Notes: generated from the letters alone by a model not told the origin. DNA of 64,000 nt from Rana temporaria (GCF_905171775.1 NC_053489.1:144376142-144440141); one strand, 5' to 3'. Numbered from the stretch's first letter, positions 10,908-22,489 are shown. Made by a program: numbers and translations.

Positions 10908-11937
10908 TTACAAGTTTCCAGATATTTAAAAATATATTTCTCAAACATCTAGTTCTTCCTTCTATGCAGTGTTTGAAGTAATGCTGCTTGCTGTAGCTGG
11001 ACTGTAGTTGTACTTTTAATACTATATTCACATATGACAAGACATTCCAGGGGAGAAAAGCCAGCCTTCTCATACCTAATTCCTTACCACTTTCCATCCA
11101 AATAAAATTGTTTTTCACGGATTAAAGTTTATATGTAGGGAGATCATAGATGTATATATGTATTATCTTGGATGTAATTTATGTGTTTTATAAATAAACC
11201 ACTTCCCACCAGTAGGGCGTACATGGACGCCCTCCCGTTTCAGTTGTTATACTAGGATGATGCCTGCACCTACAACCAATATGCTACTTACTATTACCTT
11301 TTTACATCAGAGACTACATACAAGACACCCCTCTCATCAACTCTGATCTGAAGCATTCATATTTTCGAGTTCTAGCACCCCAGAAAGTACACCGTAAGAG
11401 CTGGTGTTTGATCAAGCTTCTTGGCCTAATTAGTAAATATTTTCTTCACATCTAACAGATTTATTTAGGAGAAAGTGCAAATTAAATGGTTATCTTTGAA
11501 TTGTGTTGTTAATTTCATGTTTTTTTCCCCTCTGTTTGGAGCTCTGTGTGTGAAGACATAGAGGTCAGTAGTTGAAATAAGCTTTAAAAATATCCTCTCC
11601 AGAGCCATTGTTGATGTCACATATGTGAATATTTTCAATGGGTGATAATTAACTTTTCAGCGAAATTTTGCATTGTATGAAAACGGGTGATGGCACAAGC
11701 CCAAGAATAGAAGTTTGGGTCTCATACATACTGACTCAAGGGAAATGACTTTTCTGTAGCAACCATCCTTATTGTAGTTTTCATTTTCGCGCAGAGCCTG
11801 GAAAACTGAAGTAAGATCTGCTTTTATTTAAGCAGTGTACAGTTGCTCTCAACTGTAAACTTGCAACTCTCTCAACCTTCTTTCTTCAAATGAAATAAAA
11901 CAAGACTGAAGATGAAACATTCTTCTATTAAGAACAG
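10908..11937. other. No recognised gene; one TTAA-element remnant
   Basis: Only 11196-11245 resembles a repeat: AAACCACTTCCCACC followed by the hairpin AGGGCGT/ACGCCCT, a stub of the TTAA family. The rest is unassigned AT-rich DNA. Confidence 0.5.
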
Positions 11938-11940
11938 TTA

Positions 11941-12345
11941 TGCCCTGTACACACGATCGGTTCATCCGATGAAAACGGTCTGATGGATTTTTTCATCAGA
12001 TATCCTATGAAGCTCACTTTCATCAGGCTTGCCTACACACCATCAGTTAAAAAAACGATTGTGTCAGAAGAACGCGGTGCCGTAAAACACAACGACGTGC
12101 TGAGAAAAATGAAGTTCAATGCTTCCAAGCATGCGTCGACTTGATTCTGAGCATGCATGGATTTTTTAACCGATGGACGTGCCCACAGACGATTGTTTCT
12201 TTCTATCGTTTTTTTAACCATCAGATAATTTTAAAACAAGTTCCTAGTTTTTTCACCGGTGGATAAAAAAACGATGGGGCTCACACACGATCGGTTCGTG
12301 TGATGAAACCGGTCCATCAGACGAACCGATCGTGTGTACGCGGCA
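11941..12345. mobile_element. Harbinger-like MITE, GTACACACGATCGG type
   Basis: Flanked by TTA (11938-11940 and 12346-12348). Ends TGCCCTGTACACACGATCGG and, inverted, TGCCGCGTACACACGATCGG, followed by related GGTTC-TC-GATG blocks. 405 bp, no coding capacity. The TTA target fits PIF/Harbinger. Confidence 0.9.
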
Positions 12346-12429
12346 TTACAGTCACGCAATATGCTCCTAGTAAAGCACTACGTTCAACGGGACAAACGAA
12401 TGTCGTTGTCCCTAGGGTGAGGAAACGGA

Positions 12430-12683
12430 GAGAAGATAGTCACCGCTCCAATAAGGTATGTGGATGAATCTGTATCCTCTCAGAGAAACCCAGGTGCCGG
12501 CAATGCACAAAGCAATTGTAGAAAGAAATTTTTGGACATCCGCACTCTGGAAAAACCTTCTCGGTTACCTTTTATTGATAAAACTTATCAAACACCATAC
12601 ATCACAGCAAAGACAGGGGCATACAGCTGACGTTTCGCACTACAATCAGTGCTTACTCATAGCTATGAGTAAGCACTGATTGT
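12430..12683 (-). repeat. Fold-back-type fragment with motif and 42-bp perfect palindrome
   Basis: The minus strand reads ATGAGTAA, stem GCAC/GTGC, GAAAC, GTC (12629-12660). The plus strand 12642-12683 is a perfect palindrome: ACAATCAGTGCTTACTCAT, AGCT, and its complement. CATCCGCACTCTGG at 12537 links it to the fragment at 7500. A short foldback centre of the same family is likely. Confidence 0.55.
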
Positions 12684-12689
12684 CCGGCG

Positions 12690-13037
12690 CACCCGCGATG
12701 TTGTCAGCCGAGGCCGAGTAATCACTCGTCCCTCGGATGCTGCCGCCACCATCCTCGGTGAGGGAATCAGGAAGTTAAGCTTTGCTGCTTCACTGCTCAG
12801 TTCCCTACCGCGAATGCATGGTAACTGTTCCCCGCTCTCTTCTGGGAACATTGTCTTTCCCAGAAGACAGCACGTGGGGGAGGGAGAGTGGCGTGACTAT
12901 GCCTGGAAGTGGGTGCAAATACCTGTCTTAGACAGTTATCTGCACGCCCCTCCCCCCTGAAAAAAGTGCAAGATGTGACACCGGAGGGGGGGAGGGTTCC
13001 GAAAAGCGGAAGTTCCATTTTTGGGAGGAACTCCGCT
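12690..13037. mobile_element. TTAA-type MITE, right part (GGAACTCCGCT end)
   Basis: Ends GGGAGGAACTCCGCT before TTAA (13038-13041). The inner sequence GGAAGTTCCATTTTTGGGAGG and CCAGAAGACAG matches the element ending at 39577. The left end is not resolved against the preceding fragment. Confidence 0.6.
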
Positions 13038-13547
13038 TTAACTACTGTATTGTGAAAAAAAGGTCTAAACACAAAACTCCAGCTCAATAACTTTGTTTTA
13101 ATTTGCGTAAGTACAGAACACAAACAAAAATTCTGTACTGTACAATACAATGATGTATATGCAATCTTCTACCCATTCAAAAGATGGTGTTGCTTTCTGC
13201 TGTTAACATTATAAGCATAACTATTTTATATTTTGTAGGAGTCTTCCCAGAGGTGGCAAGTAGATCTCAGGCTAATTCCAAATTTTGATTGGTGTTATTT
13301 TATTCTAATTGTTTTTCTTTAAGTATACAGTTGTGTTTATAAGTTTACATACCCTGGCAGAATTTATAATTTCTTGGCCATTTTTCAGAGAATTTGAATG
13401 ATAACACAAAATTGTTTTTCACCCATGGTTAGTGTTTGGCTGAAGCCATTTATTATGAGTCAACTGTGTTTACACTTTTTAATTCATAATAACAACATAA
13501 ACTAGCAAAATGACCCTGATCAAAAGTTTACATACCCCAGTTCTTAA

Positions 13548-13969
13548 AGTGGAGGTTCCATCAAAAAAAAAAAAATTTGGCTTAAAAATGTAGATTACAC
13601 CTAAAAAAGAAAAAAAAAAAAGGATCCTGACGTCAGCTCCCTCGGCTCTCGTCGCTAATGCTCCTGGGAAATGTGGTCAGATGATGCCATGCGCCTCCCC
13701 TGTGAAACTCAATTGGTTGACGGCGCGGCGCTGCAGGATGGGCGTCGCTTTACTATTCGTCAATCCAGGAAGTAATTGCTTGTCAGATTCATTATGTACC
13801 CACAAGCAAAATGACATCCATCGGAACAATAAAATATAAAGTGTTCTTTGCTGAGAATCTGCGGAACGGGAGGTCATTTAGACATAGTAAGTGACACTAT
13901 TTATACAGCCACAACGAGTAATGAATGAACATACTTTAAAAAAATGCAAAATGTAGTGGAAACCCCCCT
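13548..13969. mobile_element. TTAA-type MITE inside Tc1 A
   Basis: TTAA on both sides (13544-13547 and 13970-13973). Ends AGTGGAGGTTCC and, inverted, AGGGGGGTTTCC. No coding capacity. Confidence 0.8.
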
Positions 13970-13973
13970 TTAA

Positions 13974-15632
13974 CATCAATGACAGCTTGAAGTCTTTTGT
14001 GGTATTTGTGTAGGAGGCTCTTTATCTTCTTAGATGGTATAGCTACCCATTCCTCCAGTTCTTGTAAATTCTTGGGCTGTCTTGCATGAACTGCACATTT
14101 AAGATCTCCCCAGAGTGGCTTAATTCTATTGAGGTCAGGAGACTAAGATGGCCACTCCAGAACCTTCACTTTATTCTGCTGTAGCAGATGACAGGTCGAC
14201 TTCACCTTGTGTTTTGGATCATTGTCAATTTGGAATGTGCAGGTACATCCCATGCGCAGCTTCCTGGCTGATGAATGCAAATGTTCCTCCAGTATTTTCT
14301 GATAACATACTGCATTCATCTTGCCATCAATTTTTACCAAATTTCCTGTGCCTTTGTAGCTCACACATCCCCACAACATCAGCAATCCACCTCTGTGTTT
14401 CACAGTAGGAATGGTGTACCTTTCATCATAGGCCTTGTTGACGCCTCTCCAAATTTAGGGCCAGATCCACAAAAACCCGGCGCAACGTAACTTTTTCAAT
14501 TTAAGTTACACGGCCGGAAAATTTCTACCTAAGTGCCCGATCCACAAAGCACTTACCTAGAAATTTTCGGCTGTGTAACTTAAATCCGGCCGGCGCAAGG
14601 CGTTCCTATTCAAATGGGGCGAGACCCATTTAAATTAGGCGCGCTCCCGCGCCGGCCGTACTGCGCATGCTCACGACGTCATTTTCCCGACGTGCTTAGC
14701 GCGGTTTTACGTTGCGCCGGGTTTTGAGAATCGCGACGGGCGTAAAAAAAAAATACGAGTTGCGGCGGGAAAAAAAAAAATTTGAAAAAAAAAAGACAGC
14801 GACGCGCGATAGAAGGGTCTACTTTTACAAGGCCTAAACAGTTTACACCTTGTAAAAGCAGCCCTAATTTTACGATTGCAAACTAATACTTATGGAGAAA
14901 AAACGAAGCGTAAAAGCTTCGTGAATCTCCGTAAGTGCTAATTTGCATACCCGAAGCGCCATTTCGACTCGAAATGCCCCCAGCGGCGGATGCGGTACTG
15001 CATCCTAAGATCCGACAGTGTAAGTCCCTTACACATGTCGGATCTTCTCCCTATCTTTTGGAAACTGATTCTGTGGATCAGTTCCAAAGATAGAAACAGG
15101 GATACGACGGCGTATCAGTAGATACGCCGTCGTATCCCTTTTGTGGATCTGGCCCTTAGTGTTTATGGTTGTGGCCAAAAAGCTCACTTTTGGTCTCATC
15201 ACTCCAAATGACTTTGTGCCAGAAGGTTTGAGGCTTGTCTCTGTGCTGTTTGGCGTATTGTAAGCGGGATACTTTGTGGCATTTACATAGTAATGTTTTT
15301 TTCTGGCGACTTGACCATGCAGCCCATCTTTCTTCAAGTGCCTCCTTATTATGCATCTTGAAACGGCCACACCACATGTTTTCAGAGAGTACTGTATTTC
15401 ATCTGAAGTTAATTGTGGGTTTTTCCTGGCAGTTGTGGCTGGAATTTTAGTAGGTATATCCTGACCATGGTTTGGTTTCAACAGACCCCCTCATTTTCCA
15501 CTTATTGATTTGAACACTGCTGATTGGCATTCTCAGTTCCTTGGATATCTTTTTATATCCTCTTCCTGTTTTATACAGTTCAACTACCTTTTCCCACAGA
15601 TCCTTTGACAATTCTTTTTCTTTCTCCATCAC
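13974..15632 (-). pseudogene. Tc1 transposase pseudogene (element A)
   Basis: Encodes a DDE transposase relic read from 15632 downward. The N-terminal helix-turn-helix region begins MMEKEKELSKDLWEKVV (15632-15450), with GRGYKKISKELRMP. The central part has VIWSDETKSELFG (first catalytic Asp). After the 14458-15155 insertion it continues with KHRGGLLMLWGCVS and QIDNDPKHKVKSTC (second Asp) and then a region with LWGDLK near 14110. Internal shifts and the MITE break it. A family member is about 340 residues. Non-functional. Confidence 0.85.
14458..15155. mobile_element. Harbinger-like MITE, GGGCCAGATCCACA type
   Basis: TTA on both sides (14455-14457 and 15156-15158). Ends GGGCCAGATCCACAAAA and, inverted, GGGCCAGATCCACAAAAGGG. 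Inside, near 15100-15138, is a near-perfect hairpin GGGATACGACGGCGTATC with AGTA at its turn. 698 bp, non-coding. It splits the Tc1 A transposase. Confidence 0.88.
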
Positions 15633-15768
15633 TCAGAATCCAGAAACTTCAGTGCAGCACTGGATAAAAGATGCAAGGGTCTGTCAGGAGTCCAGAAACT
15701 CATTGAACTTTTATACACACACACTAATTACAAGCAAACAGATAACAGGTGAGGATGGTTACCTTTAA

Positions 15769-16722
15769 CCACTTAAGCCCCGGACCAAAATGCAGGTAAA
15801 GGACCAGGCCCTTTTTTGCGATTCGGCACTGCGTCGTTTTAACTGACAATTGCACGGTCTTGCGTCGTGGCCTGCAAACAAAATTGGCGTCCTTTTTTTC
15901 CCACAAATATAGCTTTCTTTTGGTGGTATTTGATCACCTCTGCGGTTTTATTTTTTGCACTATAAACAAAAATAGAGCGACAATTTTGAAGAAAATACAA
16001 TATTTTTTACTTTTTGCTATAATAAATATCCCCCAAAAATATATATAAAAAATAGTTTTTTTCCTCAGTTTAGGCCGATACGTATTCTACATATTTTTGT
16101 AAAAAAAAATCGCAATAAGCGTTTATCGGTTGGTTTGCGCAAAATTTATAGCGTTTACAAAATAGGGGACAGTTTTATTGCATTTTTATTATTTATTTTT
16201 TTACTACTAATGGCGGCGATCAGCGATTTTTTTTTCATGGCTGCGACTCTATATCGGACACTTCGGACAATTGTGACACATTTTTGGGACCATTGTCATT
16301 TTCACAGCAAAAAATTCCTTTAAAATGCATTGTTTATTGTGGAAATGACCGTTCCAGTTTGGGAGTTAACCACAGGGGGCGTTGAAGGGGTTATGTTTCA
16401 CCTAGTGTGTGTTTACAACTGTAGGGGGGTGTGGCTGTAGGAGTGACGTCATCTATTGTGTCTCCCTATAAAGGGGATGACTCGATGCAGCCACCACAGT
16501 GAAGCACGGGGAAGCCGTGTTTACACGCGGCTCTCCCCATTCTTCAATTCCGGGGACCGATCGCGGGACCCCAGTGGCGATCGGGTCCTGGAGCTTCGGG
16601 CCGGGTCGCAGGCACGCGCCAGTGACCCACGGCTGGGTAGATGTACAGGATGTGCCGGTACGTGCATCTGACCAGCTATGCCATTCTGCTGACGTATATT
16701 TAAGGAGGCGGTCCTCAAGTGG
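15769..16722 (-). mobile_element. TTAA-flanked element, copy 3, inside Tc1 A
   Basis: TTAA at 15765-15768 and 16723-16726. Starts CCACTTAAGCCCCGGACC and ends GTCCTCAAGTGG. It contains the same AT-rich half as copy 1 in reverse (GGTGGTATTTGATCACC, GGCGGCGATCAGCGAT) and a GC-rich hairpin half. It lies in the Tc1 5' untranslated part. Confidence 0.88.
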
Positions 16723-16984
16723 TTAATAGCCATTCAAACCTTTTTGTGTCAACTTGTGTGCATGTTATGAGGCCAAAATCACTTTTTACCTGGGTCATAT
16801 TGGCAGTTTGTATTGTCATTATGATTTAAAAAGAGTAAACACAGTTGATTGATAATAAATGGCTTCAGCCAAACACTAACCATGAGTGAAGTAAATGTTT
16901 TTGGGTTATCATTCATATTCTCTGAAAAATGGCCAAGAAATCATAAATGCTGCCAGGGTAGGTAAACTTATGAGCACAACTGTA

Positions 16985-17223
16985 TATAGTCTATATAGTA
17001 TATAACGTATTTGCTGTTTTTTTTTTTTACCTACCGTAACTCCTGATAAACTGTAGGTAAAGGATTGTGTATATGGAATTGTACAATTATTTTTTTTATT
17101 TTTTTATTGAACTAGATGGAGTTGTGTGATATATATAATTTAAAAAATGTATATACATTTTAAACTTTTGTTATACAGCTATTTTTACTATATATGCACA
17201 ATTTTTGTTTTACAAATAAAATA
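16985..17223. other. No recognised feature
   Basis: AT-rich DNA with poly-T runs between two transposon clusters. Confidence 0.5.
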
Positions 17224-17226
17224 TAA

Positions 17227-18189
17227 GGGCCTACTCACCAGACACAGTTCCCTTCAGTTCTGTGTGCTTTTTTTCTGCACAAAATGCATGCACAGTGTTT
17301 TCCATGTAATCCAATGGCTCTAGTTCACACCATGCAGTCAGTTTCCGGTCAGTTTTTGAAACATGGAAAACACAGTTAGCCGGATTCAGGTACAGTTACG
17401 ATGGCGTATCAGTAGATACGCCGTCGTAACTCTGAATCCGCGCCGTCGTAACATTAAGCGTATGCTCAAACTGAGATACGCTTAAATGTTGCCAAGATAC
17501 GACCTCCTACGCCGTCGTATCTTTTTGACAGTAAAACGCCGTCGTATCTTAGCTGCCTATTTACGCTGGCAGGTAGGGGCGTGTACGCTGATTTACGCCT
17601 AGAGAATATATAAATCAGTGAGATATGCCTATTCACGAACGTACGCACGGCCGTCGCAGTAAAGATACGCCATTTACGTAAGGCGTTTTCAGGCGTAAAG
17701 ATAAACCACCAAAAAGATGGCGCAGCCAATGTTAAGTATGGACGTTGGGTCCAATTTTTCACGTTTTACGTTGTTTGCGTAAATGGTCCGTGAATGGGGC
17801 TGGGCGTAAGTTACGTTCACGTCGAAAGCAATGAGTCTTTGCGGCGTAATTTGGAGCATGCGCACTGGGATACGTCCACGGATGGCGCATGCGCCGTTAG
17901 TGAAAAACGTCATTTACGTGGGGTCACAATGAATTTACATACAACACGCCCACATCTTCCACATTTGAATTAGGCAGGCTTACGCCGGCCCAGTTACACT
18001 ACGCCACCGTAAGTTAGAGCGCAACTTCTTTGTGAATACAGGACCTGCTGCTCTAACTTACAGCGGCGTAGTGTATCCGAGATATGCTACGCCCGCCTAA
18101 ATCTCTAGATCTAGCTACGTGTATGCATTTTTAGTGCAGAAAAAATGCACACGAAACTGTACAGAACTGCGTCTGGTGTGAACTGGCCC
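17227..18189. mobile_element. MITE with GGGCC...TCACACCAGAC ends
   Basis: Ends GGGCCTACTCACCAGACAC and, inverted, GGGCCAGTTCACACCAGACG, both followed by CAGTTC and a CTGTGTGC/TTCGTGTGC block. TAA lies at the left border and TTA at the right. It holds another element (17379-18116). Confidence 0.75.
17379..18116. mobile_element. Inner Harbinger-like MITE (GCCGGATTCAG type)
   Basis: TTA at 17376-17378 precedes GCCGGATTCAGGTAC. A hairpin TACGATGGCGTATC/GATACGCCGTCGTA follows at once. The body has the TACGCC-rich sequence of this family and GAATTAGGCAGGCTTACGCC. The right end is worn (near CTAGATCTAGC), so that border is approximate. Confidence 0.65.
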
Positions 18190-18192
18190 TTA

Positions 18193-18936
18193 AATACATG
18201 GCAAAGGATTCACAGAGCACTAAGGATTGGCTACACAGCCAGCTCATTATACATAACTTGCTTTCCAGCACATTTTGTATAATTGAAACTCCATACTGAG
18301 TTATTTGAGAAGGCAGATGTGAAAACATTTTGAGCTTTACATGCTGGCTAGAAAATACAAAATAATTTATGATGTTTTATAGTTTAATAAAAAAAGCAAA
18401 AAAGAGCACTATACAGTACATTCCCCTTTACAAAAAATTAACCCATTGTTTTACGTCATAGTATAAACAATATACTAATGAACACAAAGTCCTTTGATAG
18501 GAGCCGAGTAGCTATGGTTGTATCAGAATAATCAGTGTTCTTTCTCTGAAGGCAAGTCCAGATAAAGTATCACTATAATGTGCACAGGCAAATATTTTAT
18601 GATACAGTAGATAGACTGCCAGTTTCCTTGTTGCCAGATGGTATAATGAAACAGAATGATGAAAGTAAAGTTTCCTAAGCCCTCTCGCTGATACATGGCG
18701 CGTTCAGCTACTGTTTTACATGAGATCAATAAAACATGCTGCCATGCCATTAAGTGTAAAGTCAATACATGCATTTTCCTTTGTTATTTTCTTTTGTTAA
18801 CTCGTCTAAATGTGTGCTTACAGCTCTCCTTAGCTGGCAATTGTACAAATGAAGTGTATATTTGTAATAAATGTTCCTATATCTTCTTGTCACTTTAAGA
18901 GGAACTATACTGAGCACCACAAAACAAAAATGTTAT
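18193..18936. other. No recognised feature
   Basis: AT-rich sequence with only short frames; no repeat signature seen. Confidence 0.5.
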
Positions 18937-18940
18937 TTAA

Positions 18941-19355
18941 CCACTTAAGCCCCGGACCAATATGCTGGCTAAAGACCCAAGGTGTTTTTACTGTTCGGGA
19001 CTGCGTCGCTTTAACAGACAATTGCGCGGTCGTGCGACGTGGCTCCCAAACAAAATTGGTGTCCTTTTTTCCCCACAAATAGAGCTTTCTTTTGGTGGTA
19101 TTTGATCTGCGGTTTTTAGTTTTTGCGCTATAAACAAAAATAGAGCGACAATTTTGAAAAAAAATTCAATATTTTTAACTTTTTGCTATAATAAATATCC
19201 CCCAAAAACATATATAATTTTTTTTCCCCTCAGTTTAGGCCGATACGTATTCTTCTACCTATTTTTGGTAAAACAAATCGCAATAATCGTTTGTCGGTTG
19301 GTTTGCGCCAAATTTATAGCGTTTACAAAATAAGGGATAGTTTTATTGCAAGTTT
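18941..19355 (-). mobile_element. TTAA-type element, truncated copy 4
   Basis: TTAA (18937-18940) then CCACTTAAGCCCCGGACC, followed by the conserved AT-rich half up to TTTATTGCAAG. The hairpin half and distal terminus are missing. Confidence 0.8.
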
Positions 19356-20150
19356 AGACAAGTTTTAGCCATTGGAGGGCATACAGGATGTTATCCCAGC
19401 ACAGCCAGAAAACTGACCATGCTGGGATGGTTGTGCTCTTATGCTTAGTGTGGTCAGATTTAAAATGGGAAAGCAGGGGGACTGGCAGGATCACCAGGTA
19501 TTTCACACAAAGGAAGAAATACAAAGAAAACAAGATACATGCAAATAGTACAACAGACACATATCCGGAATATGAAATGTTGGGGTAAAATATTCTTTAA
19601 AGGCTGCTTGTAGCAAAGCGGATTCACTGATGTCCTTACTTTCTAGGTCTTTTTCCCCATGTTTTATTTTTCCAGTAAATCCTTTCACTGTAATAGGTTA
19701 GAAGTTGAGTTCATGAGCAAAAAAATTGTAAACTGACAATGCAGCAGCGATAGACTGTCATCCTTATGGCTCTCATCATGGTTTTCATAGTCTATCTTGT
19801 TTCTCTGTATCTAAAACTCTGCAATAGTTCAAAAGTACAAGCCGCATTACCTTGTCAGATGCATCCTGAGGTAGCGGCGTTGCTTCTGTGCAGTCCATGC
19901 TACTGTGAAATCCAGGTCAACAGGCCTGGAGCCAGTGACATTTATTAGAAAAATCAAAAACCTGTCCTACTCTACTTTGTCATACCCCCTATGCCTGTTT
20001 GTTCCTTTCTCACATGGAGACTACTGACAGAACAGAAAATAATTGCAACACGTGTTCGACTTTACCATCCCTGTTCTATAGTTTTAAAGCCTAGGTAAAA
20101 GACGACATTAATGTTGATTTACTAAATGAGTTGACACTATTCACGTAGCA
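19356..20150. other. No recognised feature
   Basis: Mixed sequence with a 68-codon frame that I cannot assign. No repeat termini noticed. Confidence 0.45.
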
Positions 20151-20151
20151 A

Positions 20152-20850
20152 CTAGTGATGTCGCAAACCTAAAATTTTGCGTTCGCTGACGCGAACTTTC
20201 GCAAATGTTCGCGAACGGGCGAACCACCATAGACTTCAATGGGCAGGCTAATTTTAAAACCCACAGGGACTCTTTATGGCCACAATAGTGATGGAAACGT
20301 TGTTTCAAAGGGACTAACACCTGGACTGTGGCATGCCGGAGGGGGATCCATGGCAAAACTCCCATGGAAAATTACGTAGTTGTCGCAGAGTCCGTTTTTA
20401 ATCCTTAAAGGGCATAAATCACCTAACATTCCTAAATTGTTTGGAATAACGTGCTTTAAAACATCAGGTATGATGTTGTATCGATCACGTAGTGTAAGGG
20501 TTAGGGTTACAGATAGGGTTAGGGTTACAGACAGGGTTAGGGCTACAGACAGGGTTAGGGTTCACAGTGACAGACCAAACTCCCCGTTTAACGCACCGCA
20601 AACAACCACAGTCCATTTGCACAACCGCAAACTCCCCATTTACACAAGGTTGGATACCAAGCTAGCCATGTCCCGTTCCTTGTCCTCACTGACGTCATTG
20701 AATGTCTCTTCCTCCACCCAGCCACGTACAACACCAAGGGTCCCTGAAAGGTGACAACAAGCCCCCTGGGACGCCTGCTGTGTTGGTCTTCCACCTCCTC
20801 AAAGCCACCTTCCTCCTCTGACTCCTCTTCTTCAGACTCCTCTCTCTGCG
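20152..20850. mobile_element. GTTCGC-type repetitive element, left part
   Basis: Begins TAGTGATGTCGCAAACC with clustered GTTCGC/GCGAAC inverted blocks, then CATAGACTTCAATGGGCAGG and GGAATAACGTGCTTTAAAAC. I recognise it as a repeat common in ranid frogs, probably a non-autonomous DNA element, but the right terminus is not found. It carries a TTAGGG-like tandem array at 20497-20566 and runs into the 33-bp-type minisatellite. Confidence 0.6.
20497..20566 (+). repeat. Interstitial telomere-like tandem repeat
   Basis: About four copies of an 18-bp unit TTAGGGTTACAGACAGGG, that is TTAGGG motifs separated by a fixed spacer. Embedded in the GTTCGC element, so it more likely arose by internal expansion than from a telomere. 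Confidence 0.85.
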
Positions 20851-20851
20851 T

Positions 20852-21345
20852 TGCCCCTTTAAATTATACAGCCCCCTGCACCTCTGGACTCCTTTATATT
20901 ACACAGCACCTTGCACCTCTGGACCCCTTTACACTACACAGCCCCCTGCACCACTGGGCCCCTTACATTACACAGCACCCTGCACCTCTGGGCCCCTTTT
21001 TATTACACAGCACCCTGCACCAGTGGACCCCTTTACATTACATAGCACCCTGCACCTCTGGGTCCCTTTTTATTACACAGCACCCTGCACCACTGGACCC
21101 CTTTATATTACACAGCACCTTGCTCCACTGGGCCCCTTACATTACACAGCACCCTGCACCTCTGGGCTCCTTTACATTACACAGCACCCTGCATCTCTGG
21201 ACCCCTTTACACTACACAGCCCCCTGCACCACTGGGCCCCTTACATTACACAGCACCCCACAGCTCTGGGCCCCTTTACATTGAACAGTACCCTGCACCC
21301 CTTTACATTACACAGCCCCCCATAGCTCTAGACACCTGTATGTTA
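20852..21345. repeat. Minisatellite, unit about 33-35 bp
   Basis: Tandem units such as CCCTTTACATTACACAGCAC followed by CCTGCACCTCTGGG. Units carry alternating CACTGG and CTCTGG variants. Open frames reading THYTAP- or ITQHPAP-type repeats are products of the periodicity. Confidence 0.92.
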
Positions 21346-21596
21346 CACAGACACCCCCCTAACAGTTCTGGACCCCCTGCATTTTTTAAAAAATGTAATC
21401 TACTGTGTCACCAGATATGAGATGTGGCACTGGCAGGTGGGCACCGTTTACCCTGTGAAGCGAAGACACCCTGGCAGACAAAAGACTACTATTTAGTATT
21501 GCAGTGAATTTTGTTTTTTTATCTTATCAACTGTGCCAACACAATATAGATGAGATGTGGCACTGGCAGGTGGGCACAGTTTACACTGTGAGCCTA

Positions 21597-21895
21597 GGCC
21601 CCTTACATTACACAGCACCCCACAGCTCTGGGCCCCTCTACATAGCACCCAGCACCACTGGACCCCTTTATATTACACAGCAGCTTGCACCACTGGGCCC
21701 CTTACATTACACAGCACCCCACAGCTCTGGGCCCCTCTACATAGCACCCAACACCACTGGACCCCTTTATATTACACAGCAGCTTGCACCACTGGGCCCC
21801 TTACATTACACAGCACCCCACAGCTCTGGGCCCCTTTACATAGCACCATGCACCACTGGACCCCTTTATATTACACAGCACTCTGCACCTCTAAT
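21597..21895. repeat. Second block of the same minisatellite with 99-bp higher-order period
   Basis: A composite of three 33-bp subunits repeats at 21601, 21700 and 21799, that is every 99 bp. The subunits are a CACAGCTCTGGG type, a CATAGCACC type and an ATTACACAGCAGC type. Both blocks are preceded or separated by a GATGTGGCACTGGCAGGTGG segment (about 21420 and 21553). Confidence 0.88.
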
Positions 21896-21989
21896 CTAAC
21901 ACATTTTTCAGCCAACATTCACCAAATCACCTGGGTTTTCAGCTCTTTACCACCACCCTTTGGGCAACTTCTGCTATTGTTGTCTGATC

Positions 21990-22205
21990 TTTAGCATTGG
22001 TTCTGAGCATACGTGTTTGGACTTTAGTCCGATGGATTTGTGTACACATGATAGGATTATCCTCCATCGGACATTTGTTGCCGGAAAGTTTAAGAGCATG
22101 CACAGCGAACAATTGTCCGATGGAGCATACACACGATTGGATTGTCCGATAAAACACGTCTGTCAGACCGTTGTTGTCAAAAAGTCTGATCGTGTGTATG
22201 GGCCT
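21990..22205. mobile_element. Harbinger-like MITE, partial
   Basis: Right end GATCGTGTGTATGGGCC followed by TTTA. Inner blocks GTCCGATGGAGCATACACACG and GTCCGATGGATTTGTGTACAC. The left terminus is lost or diverged. Confidence 0.6.
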
Positions 22206-22208
22206 TTA

Positions 22209-22485
22209 CTATGGGGACAGTGTACTTACAGGACAGTGTACTGACTAGAGGAGGAGAGAGATCACTGTTCCTGATCACTAAGAACATCAGATCTCTCTCT
22301 TCTCCCCTGTCAGAATGGGGATCTGTTTGTTTACATTGACAGATCCCCATTCTGGCTTTCTGAGGAGTGATCGGGGGTGGCCGGCGGACATCGTGGCGGC
22401 CGGCCACGCGCATCGCTCTGGCCTCACGCCGCGCCCCCTTATAGCTTCTCAAAGCGGCCAACGTACAATGACGCAATTAACGCAG
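22209..22485. mobile_element. Hairpin-rich fragment of the TTAA-type family
   Basis: Contains a perfect inverted pair CAGAATGGGGATCTGT / ACAGATCCCCATTCTG (about 22312-22355) and GGCCGGC repeats. Composition matches the hairpin half of TTAA elements; no termini are visible. Confidence 0.45.
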
Positions 22486-22489
22486 CCGT

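Larger units (their letters stand above)
13327..16982 (-). mobile_element. Tc1/mariner element A with three nested insertions
   Basis: Inverted ends of about 190 bp start CAGTTGTGTTTATAAG and CAGTTGTGCTCATAAG, both followed by GTTTAC and later TTTCTTGGCCATTTTTCAGAG. TA flanks both sides. The transposase is on the minus strand. Insertions at 13548-13969, 14458-15155 and 15769-16722 expand a Tc1 of roughly 1.6 kb to 3.66 kb. Two carry TTAA and one TTA duplications. Confidence 0.9.

Noticed and set aside
20497..20566. True chromosome end or telomere fusion
   Set aside because: Only about four units, with a fixed non-telomeric spacer, inside a dispersed repeat.
20380..21899. Frames of 100-177 codons with THYTAP-type repeats
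   Set aside because: Periodic minisatellite whose unit is near a multiple of 3; frame runs in several phases.
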